Part shown: in pieces, positions 33,263 through 40,441 of the stretch
Layout: every line of letters starts with the position of its first letter
How positions within the stretch are numbered: the first letter of the stretch is position 1
Assembly: GCF_002101965.1 (NCBI RefSeq)
Contig: NZ_LQQA01000030.1
Coordinates: 434,001-498,000, forward strand
Reading direction: 5' to 3'
DNA length: 64,000 nt
DNA from: Mycolicibacterium wolinskyi
GTDB lineage: Bacteria; Actinomycetota; Actinomycetes; Mycobacteriales; Mycobacteriaceae
The notes under the pieces: model-generated
The model's database searches: none
Told to the model about the DNA's origin: nothing
What the model saw: only the letters and a program-made list of their open reading frames with translations
Made by a program: the position numbers and the translations under genes

Positions 33263-33289
33263 GACGAGACAGCCACGCGATGTGTGACA
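33263..33289 (-). promoter_or_regulatory. Predicted SigJ (ECF41) promoter of the AhpD-like gene
   Basis: On the minus strand TGTCACA (33289-33283), a 16-bp spacer, then CGTC (33266-33263). This equals the known ECF41 target consensus TGTCACA-N16/17-CGTC. The CGTC ends 8 nt before the ATG. The overlapping inverted repeat TGTCT-GACG-AGACA (33258-33271) is an extra feature at the start site. Confidence 0.88.
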
Positions 33290-33295
33290 GCCGAG

Positions 33296-33344
33296 CGTGA
33301 AGAAGATGGCGAGATTCCGGCCAAACCTCGCGATCTTCTTCACG
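33296..33344. repeat. Inverted repeat, left copy, flanking the AbiEi/DUF559-type gene
   Basis: Arms CGTGAAGAAGATGGCGAG (33296-33313) and CTCGCGATCTTCTTCACG (33327-33344) pair over 18 bp with one mismatch and a 13-nt loop. A closely related hairpin occurs at 34236-34288, on the other side of the gene. Confidence 0.85.
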
Positions 33345-33390
33345 TTGGCGGGCGATGGAACGGCACTGACCCGCGTTGCGTCCTACCTTT

Positions 33391-34242
33391 ATGCCGTTTC
33401 TGGGTTCGGAGGCGTTGGCCGCGGGCAAGCTCAACCGATACCACCTGACCACCCGCTACGAGATGCTGCACCGGGATGTCTACGTCCCGCGCGGCGCGAA
33501 GCTGACCCCGGTCGACAAGGCCGTCGCGGCATGGCTGTGGTCGGGGCGACGCGCAACCGTGGCCGGGTTGTCGGCGGCCGCGCTCCTTGGATCGAAATGG
33601 ATCGACGCCAGGCATCCCGCCGAGCTGAACCACTCCAGCCGGCACGAAACCGCTGGCATCGTCCTGCACAGCGACCGACTGACCGACGACGAGGTTCGGA
33701 TGGTCCGGGGAATCCGGGTCACGACGCCTGCCAGGACTGCTTTCGACCTGGGCCGCAGGCCAGGATTGACGGAAGCCGTCGTGCGGGTAGACGCGCTGCT
33801 GCAGGCCTGTGATCTGAAACTTGTTGATATACAAGCGCTTGTCGATACCCACCGCGGCGCGCGCGGCCTCGTGCAGTTAAGACAGGTGCTCGACCTCGCT
33901 GACTACGGCGCCGAATCGCCGCAGGAGACCAGGCTCCGGTTGCTGTTCACCGAGGAGGGCATGCGACCCGACGAGACCCAGATCGAAGTGTTCGGGCATT
34001 GGGGTGAACTGGTAGGGCGCATCGATATGGGGTGGCCTGACTGGAATGTCGGCGTGCAGTACGACGGCATTCAGCACTGGACCGACCCGAGACAGCGGAC
34101 AAAGGACATCGACCAAGACGCGGAATATCGCGAGCTCGGCTGGAACATCATCCGCGTGGGCAATGACCTGTTGCGCTATCGCCAACGCGCCATCATCACC
34201 CGTACCCGCGCGGCTCTGGAAAAAGCAGGGCGTCCAACGTGA
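33391..34242 (+). CDS. AbiEi-like/DUF559-type protein with C-terminal nuclease-like domain
   Basis: A 283-residue protein of a family that is repeated and strain-variable in actinobacteria. The first half (MLHRDVYVPRGAKLTPVDKAVAAWLWSG split over residues 26-55, then ATVAGLSAAALLG) resembles the AbiEi antitoxin/transcriptional regulator domain; the second half (RLRLLFTEEGMRPDETQIEVFG...GRIDMGWPDWNVGVQYDGIQHW...DAEYRELGWNIIRV) has the acidic pattern of Vsr/DUF559-like PD-(D/E)XK nucleases. No partner toxin gene is adjacent. ATG 33391 is the first strong start; TTG 33376 is possible. Its stop codon lies inside the right-hand hairpin. Confidence 0.75.
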   Translation: MPFLGSEALAAGKLNRYHLTTRYEMLHRDVYVPRGAKLTPVDKAVAAWLWSGRRATVAGLSAAALLGSKWIDARHPAELNHSSRHETAGIVLHSDRLTDDEVRMVRGIRVTTPARTAFDLGRRPGLTEAVVRVDALLQACDLKLVDIQALVDTHRGARGLVQLRQVLDLADYGAESPQETRLRLLFTEEGMRPDETQIEVFGHWGELVGRIDMGWPDWNVGVQYDGIQHWTDPRQRTKDIDQDAEYRELGWNIIRVGNDLLRYRQRAIITRTRAALEKAGRPT

Positions 34243-34288
34243 AGAAGATCGCGAGATTCTCGAGGATTCTCGCGATCTTCTTCACGTT
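34236..34288. repeat. Inverted repeat, right copy, flanking the AbiEi/DUF559-type gene
   Basis: Arms 34236-34256 and 34268-34288 pair perfectly over 21 bp (arm begins AACGTGAAGAAGATCGCGAG), with an 11-nt loop. It shares 17 of 18 arm positions with the left copy. It sits between this gene and the convergent sdhB stop at 34302, so it may act as a terminator for both. Confidence 0.88.
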
Positions 34289-34301
34289 CGAGTACAAAGA
34301 C

Positions 34302-35087
34302 TTAGCGCGCAAACATCAACGCGCGCTTGACCTCCTGGATCGCCTGGGTCACCTGGATGCCACGTGGGCAGGCCTCGGTGCAGTTGAACGTGGTGCGGCA
34401 GCGCCACACGCCGTCGACCTCGTTGAGGATGTCGAGCCGTTCGGCGGCCGCCTCGTCACGTGAGTCGAAGATGAACCGGTGTGCGTTGACGATCGCGGCT
34501 GGCCCGAAGTAGGACCCCTCGCTCCAGTACACCGGGCAGCTCGTGGTGCAGCACGCGCAGAGGATGCACTTGGTGGTGTCGTCGTAGCGGGCCCGGTCGG
34601 TCGGGCTCTGGATGCGCTCCTTGGTGGGCGCGTTGCCGCTGGTCACGAGGAACGGCTTGACCGCGCGGTAGGCGTCGAAGAACGGCTCCATGTCCACCAC
34701 GAGGTCCTTCTCCACGGGCAGGCCGCGGATGGGCTCGATGGTGATGGTCAGCTGCTTGCCCGCCTTCTTGGGCAGCATGTCGCGCATGAGGACCTTGCAG
34801 GCCAGCCGGTTGACGCCGTTGATCCGCATGGCGTCCGAACCGCACACGCCGTGGGCGCAGGACCGGCGGAACGTCAGCGTGCCGTCGAGGTACCACTTCA
34901 CGTAGTGCAGCAGGTTGAGCAGCCGGTCGCTGGGCAGGCACGGCACGCGGAAGCTCTGCCAGCCTGCGGCGTCCGGATTGTCCGGGTTGAAGCGGGCGAT
35001 CTTCAGCGTGACCATGACCGCGCCCTCGGGGACGGGCGGCAGCTCCGGGTCGCCGGTCTCTGGCTTGTCTATGACGGGTGCGCTCAT
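34302..35087 (-). CDS. sdhB: Succinate dehydrogenase iron-sulfur subunit
   Basis: A 261-residue subunit carrying electrons from SdhA to the membrane quinone site. The 2Fe-2S ligands are in RRSCAHGVCGSDAMRINGVNRLAC (segments around residues 75-100), and the 4Fe-4S and 3Fe-4S sites in CILCACCTTSCPVY and CRTTFNCTEACPRGI. The ATG overlaps the sdhA stop by one base. It is the last gene of the operon, followed by the 21-bp hairpin. Confidence 0.97.
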   Translation of the reverse strand: MSAPVIDKPETGDPELPPVPEGAVMVTLKIARFNPDNPDAAGWQSFRVPCLPSDRLLNLLHYVKWYLDGTLTFRRSCAHGVCGSDAMRINGVNRLACKVLMRDMLPKKAGKQLTITIEPIRGLPVEKDLVVDMEPFFDAYRAVKPFLVTSGNAPTKERIQSPTDRARYDDTTKCILCACCTTSCPVYWSEGSYFGPAAIVNAHRFIFDSRDEAAAERLDILNEVDGVWRCRTTFNCTEACPRGIQVTQAIQEVKRALMFAR

Positions 35088-36841
35088 CAGTACTTACGCT
35101 CCATCGGCTCGTAGCGCGTCTGGACCACGGGCTTGTAGTCCAGCCGGATGTCGGACAGCAGGTCGGTGCCCTGCTTGTAGGCCATGGTGTGGCGCATGTA
35201 GTTGGTGTCGTCGCGGTTGGGGTAGTCCTCGCGCGCATGGCCGCCGCGCGACTCCTTGCGGTTGAGCGCACCGACGACGGTGACCTCGGCGAGCTCAAGC
35301 AGGAAGCCGAGCTCGATGGCCTCGAGCAGGTCGCTGTTGTAGCGCTTGCCCTTGTCGTGCACGGTGATTCGCGAGTACCGCTCCTTCAGCGCGTGAATGT
35401 CGGTGAGCGCCTGCTTGAGCGTCTCCTCGGTGCGGAACACCGCGGCGTTGTTGTCCATCGACTGCTGGAGCTGGGTGCGGATGTCGGCGACGCGCTCGTT
35501 GCCGTGCTCGGAGAGGATGTCGCCGACCCAGCCGACCACCATCTCGGCCGGGTTCTCCGGCATGTCGACGAAGTTGTGGTTCTGGGCGTACTCGGCGGCG
35601 GCGATTCCGGCGCGGCGGCCGAACACGTTGATGTCGAGCAGCGAGTTGGTGCCGAGGCGGTTCGCGCCGTGCACCGAAACACACGCGCATTCACCGGCGG
35701 CGTACAGGCCGGGGATGACGTTGGTGTTGTCGCGCAGCACCTGACCGTGGACGGTGGTGGGGATACCGCCCATGACGTAGTGGCAGGTCGGGTAGACCGG
35801 CACGAGCTCCTTGACGGGGTCGACGCCCAGGTAGGTGCGGGCGAACTCGGTGATGTCGGGCAGCTTGGCCTCGAGCACGTCCTCACCGAGGTGGCGCACG
35901 TCGATGTAGACGTAGTCCTTGTTCGGCCCGGCGCCGCGGCCCTCGAGGACCTCGAGCACCATCGAGCGGGCGACGATGTCGCGCGGCGCGAGGTCGACGA
36001 TCGTGGGCGCGTAGCGCTCCATGAACCGTTCACCCTCGCCGTTGAGCAACCGGCCACCCTCGCCGCGCACGGCCTCGGAGATCAGGATGCCGAGACCGGC
36101 AAGGCCGGTCGGGTGGAACTGGTGAAACTCCATGTCTTCCAAGGGAAGTCCCTTGCGGAAGATGATCCCCAGGCCGTCACCGGTCAGGGTGTGGGCGTTG
36201 GAGGTGGTCTTGTACATCCGGCCCGACCCGCCGGTGGCGAACACGATCGCCTTGGCGTGGAAGACGTGGATGTCACCGGTGGCCAGTTCGTAGGCGATGA
36301 CGCCGGTGGCGACCGGCCCGGCGGGCGTGTCGGTCAGCGCGATGTCGAGTGCGTAGAACTCGTTGAAGAACTGCACGTCGTGCTTGACGCAGTTTTGGTA
36401 CAGCGTCTGCAGGATCATGTGGCCGGTGCGGTCGGCGGCATAGCAGGCGCGGCGGACCGGGGCCTTGCCGTGGTCGCGGGTGTGCCCGCCGAAGCGGCGC
36501 TGGTCGATGCGGCCCTCGGGGGTGCGGTTGAACGGCATCCCCATCTTCTCGAGGTCATAGACCGCGTCGATGGCCTCGCGGCACATGATCTCGACGGCGT
36601 CCTGGTCGGCGAGGTAGTCGCCGCCCTTGACGGTGTCGAAGGTGTGCCACTCCCAGTTGTCCTCTTCGACGTTGGCCAGCGCGGCGCACATGCCGCCCTG
36701 GGCCGCGCCGGTGTGGGAGCGGGTGGGGTAGAGCTTGGTCAGCACTGCGGTGCGGGCCCGCGGCCCGGCTTCGACCGCGGCGCGCATGCCCGCGCCGCCT
36801 GCGCCGACGATGACGACGTCGTAGCGATGTTCCTGAATCAT
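35087..36841 (-). CDS. sdhA: Succinate dehydrogenase flavoprotein subunit
   Basis: A 584-residue flavoprotein with an N-terminal FAD fold (VVIVGAGGAGMRAAVEA) and the covalent-FAD histidine in SHTGAAQGGMCAAL. The dicarboxylate-binding residues lie in HQFHPTGL, GEGGRLLNGEGERFM and ARDIVARSM. It oxidises succinate to fumarate at the cytoplasmic face. Context and type agree with the SdhCDAB (Sdh2) enzyme of mycobacteria (Rv3318 equivalent). Confidence 0.97.
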   Translation of the reverse strand: MIQEHRYDVVIVGAGGAGMRAAVEAGPRARTAVLTKLYPTRSHTGAAQGGMCAALANVEEDNWEWHTFDTVKGGDYLADQDAVEIMCREAIDAVYDLEKMGMPFNRTPEGRIDQRRFGGHTRDHGKAPVRRACYAADRTGHMILQTLYQNCVKHDVQFFNEFYALDIALTDTPAGPVATGVIAYELATGDIHVFHAKAIVFATGGSGRMYKTTSNAHTLTGDGLGIIFRKGLPLEDMEFHQFHPTGLAGLGILISEAVRGEGGRLLNGEGERFMERYAPTIVDLAPRDIVARSMVLEVLEGRGAGPNKDYVYIDVRHLGEDVLEAKLPDITEFARTYLGVDPVKELVPVYPTCHYVMGGIPTTVHGQVLRDNTNVIPGLYAAGECACVSVHGANRLGTNSLLDINVFGRRAGIAAAEYAQNHNFVDMPENPAEMVVGWVGDILSEHGNERVADIRTQLQQSMDNNAAVFRTEETLKQALTDIHALKERYSRITVHDKGKRYNSDLLEAIELGFLLELAEVTVVGALNRKESRGGHAREDYPNRDDTNYMRHTMAYKQGTDLLSDIRLDYKPVVQTRYEPMERKY

Positions 36842-36845
36842 TTGC

Positions 36846-37319
36846 CTAACCCCCGATGTTCGCGTCGAAGGTGACCAGGACGTAGGTGCCGAGCACCAAC
36901 GTGAATCCCGTCGCCAGCAACAGAAGCGAGTTCAGCCAGAACTTGGTGGTGTTCTTGCGGGCGTAGTCGCCGATGATGGTGCGCATGCCGTTGGCGCCGT
37001 GCAGGTTTGCCAACCACAGCAGCGCCATGTCCCAGATCTGCCAGAACGGCGAGGCCCAGCGCTGCGCGACGTAGTTGAAGTCGATGCGGTACACGCCGTC
37101 CTGCCACATCAGCATGACGAAGAGGTGGCCGAGCGCCAGAAACACCAGTGCCACACCGGAGAACCGCATGAACAGCCAGGCGTACTTCTCGAAGTACGGG
37201 ATGCCGCGCGGCTTGCGGGGGGCGCGGGGGTGATCGAGCGCGGCCGGGCGGTCGTGCTCACGTTCCATGACGGGCGCGGGACGCCCCAGCCGGGATTCGC
37301 CGGCTCCTGGCGCGCTCAC
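36846..37319 (-). CDS. sdhD: Succinate dehydrogenase membrane anchor subunit
   Basis: A 157-residue anchor with three helices (AWLFMRFSGVALVFLALGHLFVML, PFWQIWDMALLWLANLHGANGM, LNSLLLLATGFTLVLGTYVLV). The conserved histidine in ALGHLFVML is a probable heme ligand. About 45 N-terminal residues, rich in charged residues, are cytoplasmic. GTG start overlaps the sdhC stop (GTGA). Confidence 0.93.
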   Translation of the reverse strand: MSAPGAGESRLGRPAPVMEREHDRPAALDHPRAPRKPRGIPYFEKYAWLFMRFSGVALVFLALGHLFVMLMWQDGVYRIDFNYVAQRWASPFWQIWDMALLWLANLHGANGMRTIIGDYARKNTTKFWLNSLLLLATGFTLVLGTYVLVTFDANIGG

Positions 37320-37732
37320 AGGAACCGCTCCACCATGTGCATGCCGATAACTCCCAGTGATGCGATGAGGACGATGAGGAAGACGCCGGCGACGACGGCC
37401 AGCATGTGCCGCTGGTAGCGCGGGCCCTGCTGCCAGAAGTCGATGAGGATGACCCGGATGCCGTTCAGCGCATGGAACAGCACCGCGCCGACCAGGCCCA
37501 TTTCCATCAGCCCGACGATCGGCGTCTTGTACGTCTCGATGACCGCGTTGTAAGCCTCTGGGCTCACGCGCACGAGTGCGGTATCAAGGACGTGGACGAA
37601 CAAGAAAAAGAAAATGGTGGCACCGGTAATACGGTGCAGCACCCAGGACCACATTCCCGGATCACCGCGATAAAGGGTGCGCCGGCGCAATTTCCTGGGT
37701 TGCGGAGCCGGTACCTCCGTCTGCGTACTCAC
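37316..37732 (-). CDS. sdhC: Succinate dehydrogenase cytochrome b subunit
   Basis: A 138-residue SdhC with the family motif HRITGATIFFFLFVHVLDTAL (histidines at the start and end of helix I) and a third helix ending in VIGMHMVERFL. With SdhD it forms the quinone site and heme pocket. GTG 37732 is chosen because GGAGGG lies 4-5 nt upstream; the longer frame starting MALEGQ would include this site. Confidence 0.95.
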   Translation of the reverse strand: MSTQTEVPAPQPRKLRRRTLYRGDPGMWSWVLHRITGATIFFFLFVHVLDTALVRVSPEAYNAVIETYKTPIVGLMEMGLVGAVLFHALNGIRVILIDFWQQGPRYQRHMLAVVAGVFLIVLIASLGVIGMHMVERFL

Positions 37733-37814
37733 TTGTCCCTCCAACGCCATCGGTGGACGTCTGGGACCGGTCTGTCGACTAGCCCCAAACCTCGGGGCGA
37801 CTCTAAACCCATTT

Positions 37815-37833
37815 GTAGTACCGAACGAACTAC
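37815..37833. promoter_or_regulatory. Inverted repeat in the sdhC-cdd intergenic region
   Basis: GTAGT-N9-ACTAC lies 83-101 bp upstream of sdhC, next to a promoter-like TACAAA on the minus strand. It is a candidate regulator site for the operon; the regulator is unknown. Confidence 0.4.
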
Positions 37834-37862
37834 GGTGGAGCGGTTCGGGGCGCTCAGCAGGG

Positions 37863-37881
37863 CAAAGTTAGGCTTACCTAT
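37863..37881. promoter_or_regulatory. IdeR-like iron box upstream of sdhCDAB
   Basis: The core TTAGGCTTACCTAT (37868-37881) differs by two bases from the right 14 bases of the iron-box consensus TTAGGTTAGGCTAACCTAA; 14 of 19 match overall. It lies 131-149 bp upstream of sdhC and 66 bp before cdd. Confidence 0.5.
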
Positions 37882-37946
37882 CCTACTGCGCGGGTCGGGA
37901 ATTGGTATTTTCGGAATGCATTCAGAACCGAAGTGGCGGTGCCGGT

Positions 37947-38345
37947 ATGACCATCGAAATTGACTGGAATGTCTTGCGGCGCAAGGCGATTGAGGTGTCA
38001 TCGAGCGCATATGCGCCCTACTCGGGATTTCCGGTCGGTGCCGCGGCACTGGTCGACAATTCCCGGATCGTGACCGGATGCAATGTGGAGAATGTCTCAT
38101 ATGGCCTAGGTCTCTGTGCCGAGTGCGCTGTGGTCTGCGCCCTCCATTCCGGAGGCGGTGGCCGGCTCCTCGCGCTGACGTGTGTGGGCCCCGACGGCGG
38201 TCTGCTGATGCCGTGCGGGCGGTGCAGGCAGGTGTTGCTCGAACACGGCGGGCCGGAGTTGCTCATCGACCATCCGCAGGGTCCGCGCCCACTGCGCGAG
38301 CTGCTGCCCGATGCCTTCGGTCCCGACGATCTGGCGCGACGGTAA
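37947..38345 (+). CDS. cdd: Cytidine deaminase
   Basis: A 132-residue zinc enzyme, the small tetrameric form, converting cytidine/deoxycytidine to uridine/deoxyuridine. Cys57-Ala-Glu59 (LCAECA) and Cys90-X-X-Cys93 (MPCGRCRQV) give the zinc ligands and catalytic Glu59. ATG 37947 is chosen because the family starts with this short leader; upstream TTG codons lie in the promoter region. It is divergent from sdhC, as in M. tuberculosis, and forms the salvage set with deoA and add. Confidence 0.95.
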   Translation: MTIEIDWNVLRRKAIEVSSSAYAPYSGFPVGAAALVDNSRIVTGCNVENVSYGLGLCAECAVVCALHSGGGGRLLALTCVGPDGGLLMPCGRCRQVLLEHGGPELLIDHPQGPRPLRELLPDAFGPDDLARR

Positions 38346-38356
38346 CGCCAAGCGGT

Positions 38357-39787
38357 TCAACGGCTCCGGGTCTCGCGACGGCTCCGGAACGTCGGCAGCG
38401 GGACGGCGATCGCGCCCGCCGCCGCGACGCCCGCGGCGACCAAGAATGCTGCTGAGAAACCGTTACTCGTCGGTAGCCCGGTGAACGACGCGGTGTTACT
38501 GGCGAGTAGGGCTGCGGCGAGCTGCCCGCCGACCGCGCCGCCGACGGTTCGCGCCACGGTGTTGACTCCGTTGGCGCTGCCGCTCTGTGCCTGCGGGCAG
38601 GCGGCGTTCACCATCCGCGGCAGCGACGCCATGGCCAACCCCCAACCCGCGCTGGCGATCGCGTAGTTCAGCACGGCCTGCCACACGGTGCCGTGCGCGA
38701 GCGCGAGAAGCGTCGCACCGATCGCGGCGACTGCCAGGCCGGCAACCAGCGGCCCGCGCACGCCGATGCGCCGCTCGAGCCACGGTGTCGTCCAGCTCGC
38801 CGGCACGGTAAGCAGGGTGCCGGGCAGCAGAATCAGTGCCGCGCCGGTGACCGACAACCCGAAGCCGGGGCTGCCCGTCGCGGGCAGTTCGGCGAGCTTC
38901 GGCACCAACACGTAGACCGCGAACTGATTGACGCCGAGCAGCAGTGCGCCCAGATGTGCTGCGGCAAGCGGACGCTCGGTGATCAACGAGGGGTCGACGA
39001 GCGGATGGGCGACGCGCGACTCGACAACGCCGAACGCCACCAGGAAGACGAGTGCGGCGCCGAACAATCCCATGACCGACGGTGACCGCCAGCCCCACGT
39101 GGGGCCCTGGGTGATGGGGAGCAGTGCCGCGATGAGCCCGGCCGTCATCAATGCCATGCCGGGGAGGTCGAGGCGTCCGGGATGGCGCTCGCCGCCCTCG
39201 GGAATCCACCGCGCGGTCATCGCGAGCGCGGTGATCACGAGGCCGGCACCGATCACGAACAGCCAGCGCCACGACCCGTGATCGACGACGAGGCCGCCGA
39301 CGAGCAGGCCGAGCCCGGCCGTGCCGGTCACCAGTCCGGACGCCAAGGCGATGCCGGCGTGCACGCGCTCGGGCGCGAGCGCGTCGCGCATCACGGCGAA
39401 CGACAGCGGCAACAGTGTCAGGCCGACTCCTTGGACGGCGCGGCAGGCGATCAGCACGCCGATGCTCGGCGCGACGATCGCACCAAGGGTTCCGGCGAGA
39501 TAGACCGCGAGCATCCACAGCAGGATCCGGCGCTTGCCGTAGCGGTCGCCGAGCCGGCCCGCCAAGGGCGTGATGACGGCGCTGGCGAGCAGCATCGCCG
39601 AGAGCACGGCCCACGAGGCGGCGCCCGTGGTGGTGTCCAGATCGCGCTGCAGGACGCCGATTGTGGGCACCAGCATGGTCTGCATCAGCCCGTACGACAC
39701 GACCACCGCCGAAACCGCGGTCAGCACGTGTGCCGGTCGGTGACGCGCCTGCGGGGATGGGGCATGCTGGCTGGCGATGACGTCCAT
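38357..39787 (-). CDS. MFS drug-efflux transporter, DHA2 (14-helix) type
   Basis: A 476-residue permease. Helix-loop motif A is LAGRLGDRYGKRRILLW, motif B/C region RAVQGVGLTLLPLSFAVMRD, and the helix count is close to 14, as in EmrB/QacA relatives. AGGAG lies 6 nt before ATG 39787. It is divergent from a TetR gene across two palindromic operators, the usual layout of an inducible exporter. The substrate is unknown. Confidence 0.9.
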   Translation of the reverse strand: MDVIASQHAPSPQARHRPAHVLTAVSAVVVSYGLMQTMLVPTIGVLQRDLDTTTGAASWAVLSAMLLASAVITPLAGRLGDRYGKRRILLWMLAVYLAGTLGAIVAPSIGVLIACRAVQGVGLTLLPLSFAVMRDALAPERVHAGIALASGLVTGTAGLGLLVGGLVVDHGSWRWLFVIGAGLVITALAMTARWIPEGGERHPGRLDLPGMALMTAGLIAALLPITQGPTWGWRSPSVMGLFGAALVFLVAFGVVESRVAHPLVDPSLITERPLAAAHLGALLLGVNQFAVYVLVPKLAELPATGSPGFGLSVTGAALILLPGTLLTVPASWTTPWLERRIGVRGPLVAGLAVAAIGATLLALAHGTVWQAVLNYAIASAGWGLAMASLPRMVNAACPQAQSGSANGVNTVARTVGGAVGGQLAAALLASNTASFTGLPTSNGFSAAFLVAAGVAAAGAIAVPLPTFRSRRETRSR

Positions 39788-39817
39788 CGATCTCCTGATC
39801 GCGCTGCGAAGACGGGT

Positions 39818-39832
39818 GCGAACACTGTTCGC
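39818..39832. promoter_or_regulatory. TetR operator 1 (MFS side)
   Basis: GCGAACA-C-TGTTCGC, a perfect 15-bp palindrome 31 bp upstream of the MFS gene. Confidence 0.75.
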
Positions 39833-39853
39833 GGCAAGCGCGGACAGCTTAAC

Positions 39854-39868
39854 GCGAACACCGTTCGC
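39854..39868. promoter_or_regulatory. TetR operator 2 (regulator side)
   Basis: GCGAAC-ACC-GTTCGC, 14 of 15 bases identical to operator 1 and ending at the base before the tetR ATG. Confidence 0.75.
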
Positions 39869-40432
39869 ATGGGGATCCACGTGAGCGGCGGGCGCCCTGT
39901 GCTGAGCAGGGACACGATCAGGGCGGTGGCCTGGCGGGTCGCCGACGCGGAAGGCCTGCCGGAGGTGACGTGTCGCCGGATCGCCCGCGAACTTGGCACC
40001 GGGCCGGCCTCGCTCTACCGCCACATCGCCGATCGTCGGCAAGTGCTGAACCTGCTCGCCGAGGACCTGGCCGCCGGCTATCCCTTGGTCGAGGTGGCGG
40101 GTCGGCCCGAGGCGCGGTTGATCGCGCAATGGCTGGCGATGCGCGACTACCTCGTCGCCCATCCGTGGGGGGCGCCCCTCATCGCCGACGGCGAGCACAC
40201 GGTGTCGTCGGCGCAGCCGGTGGCCGACCGGTGCATGTCGCTGCTACGCGAACTCGGCCTCGATGACACCGTCGCGCAGCGCGGCTACCGCGCACTGTGG
40301 CGGCTGTTGATCGGTCACCTGCTCAGCCGCCACCCATTCGGGCACCTGCAGGGCGCGCCGCCCGAGGACGACGACTTCGAATGGGCCATGCGCACACTGC
40401 TCACGGGCCTTGTCGCCGAGTCGGGAAAATAG
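39869..40432 (+). CDS. TetR family transcriptional regulator
   Basis: A 187-residue TetR protein with a TetR_C-type C-terminus. DTIRAVAWRVADAEGLPEVTCRRIARELGTGPASLYRHIADRRQVLNLLAED is the DNA-binding domain (in residues 15-67). ATG 39869 abuts operator 2, so translation may instead begin at GTG 39881. It probably represses itself and the divergent exporter. It ends 9 nt before deoA, whose ribosome-binding site overlaps its stop. Confidence 0.9.
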   Translation: MGIHVSGGRPVLSRDTIRAVAWRVADAEGLPEVTCRRIARELGTGPASLYRHIADRRQVLNLLAEDLAAGYPLVEVAGRPEARLIAQWLAMRDYLVAHPWGAPLIADGEHTVSSAQPVADRCMSLLRELGLDDTVAQRGYRALWRLLIGHLLSRHPFGHLQGAPPEDDDFEWAMRTLLTGLVAESGK

Positions 40433-40441
40433 GAGTCCGCC

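Noticed and set aside
35078..36874. 598-residue open frame antisense to sdhA
   Set aside because: Val/Glu/His/Leu-rich shadow of a highly biased coding region with no domain; sdhA is unmistakable.
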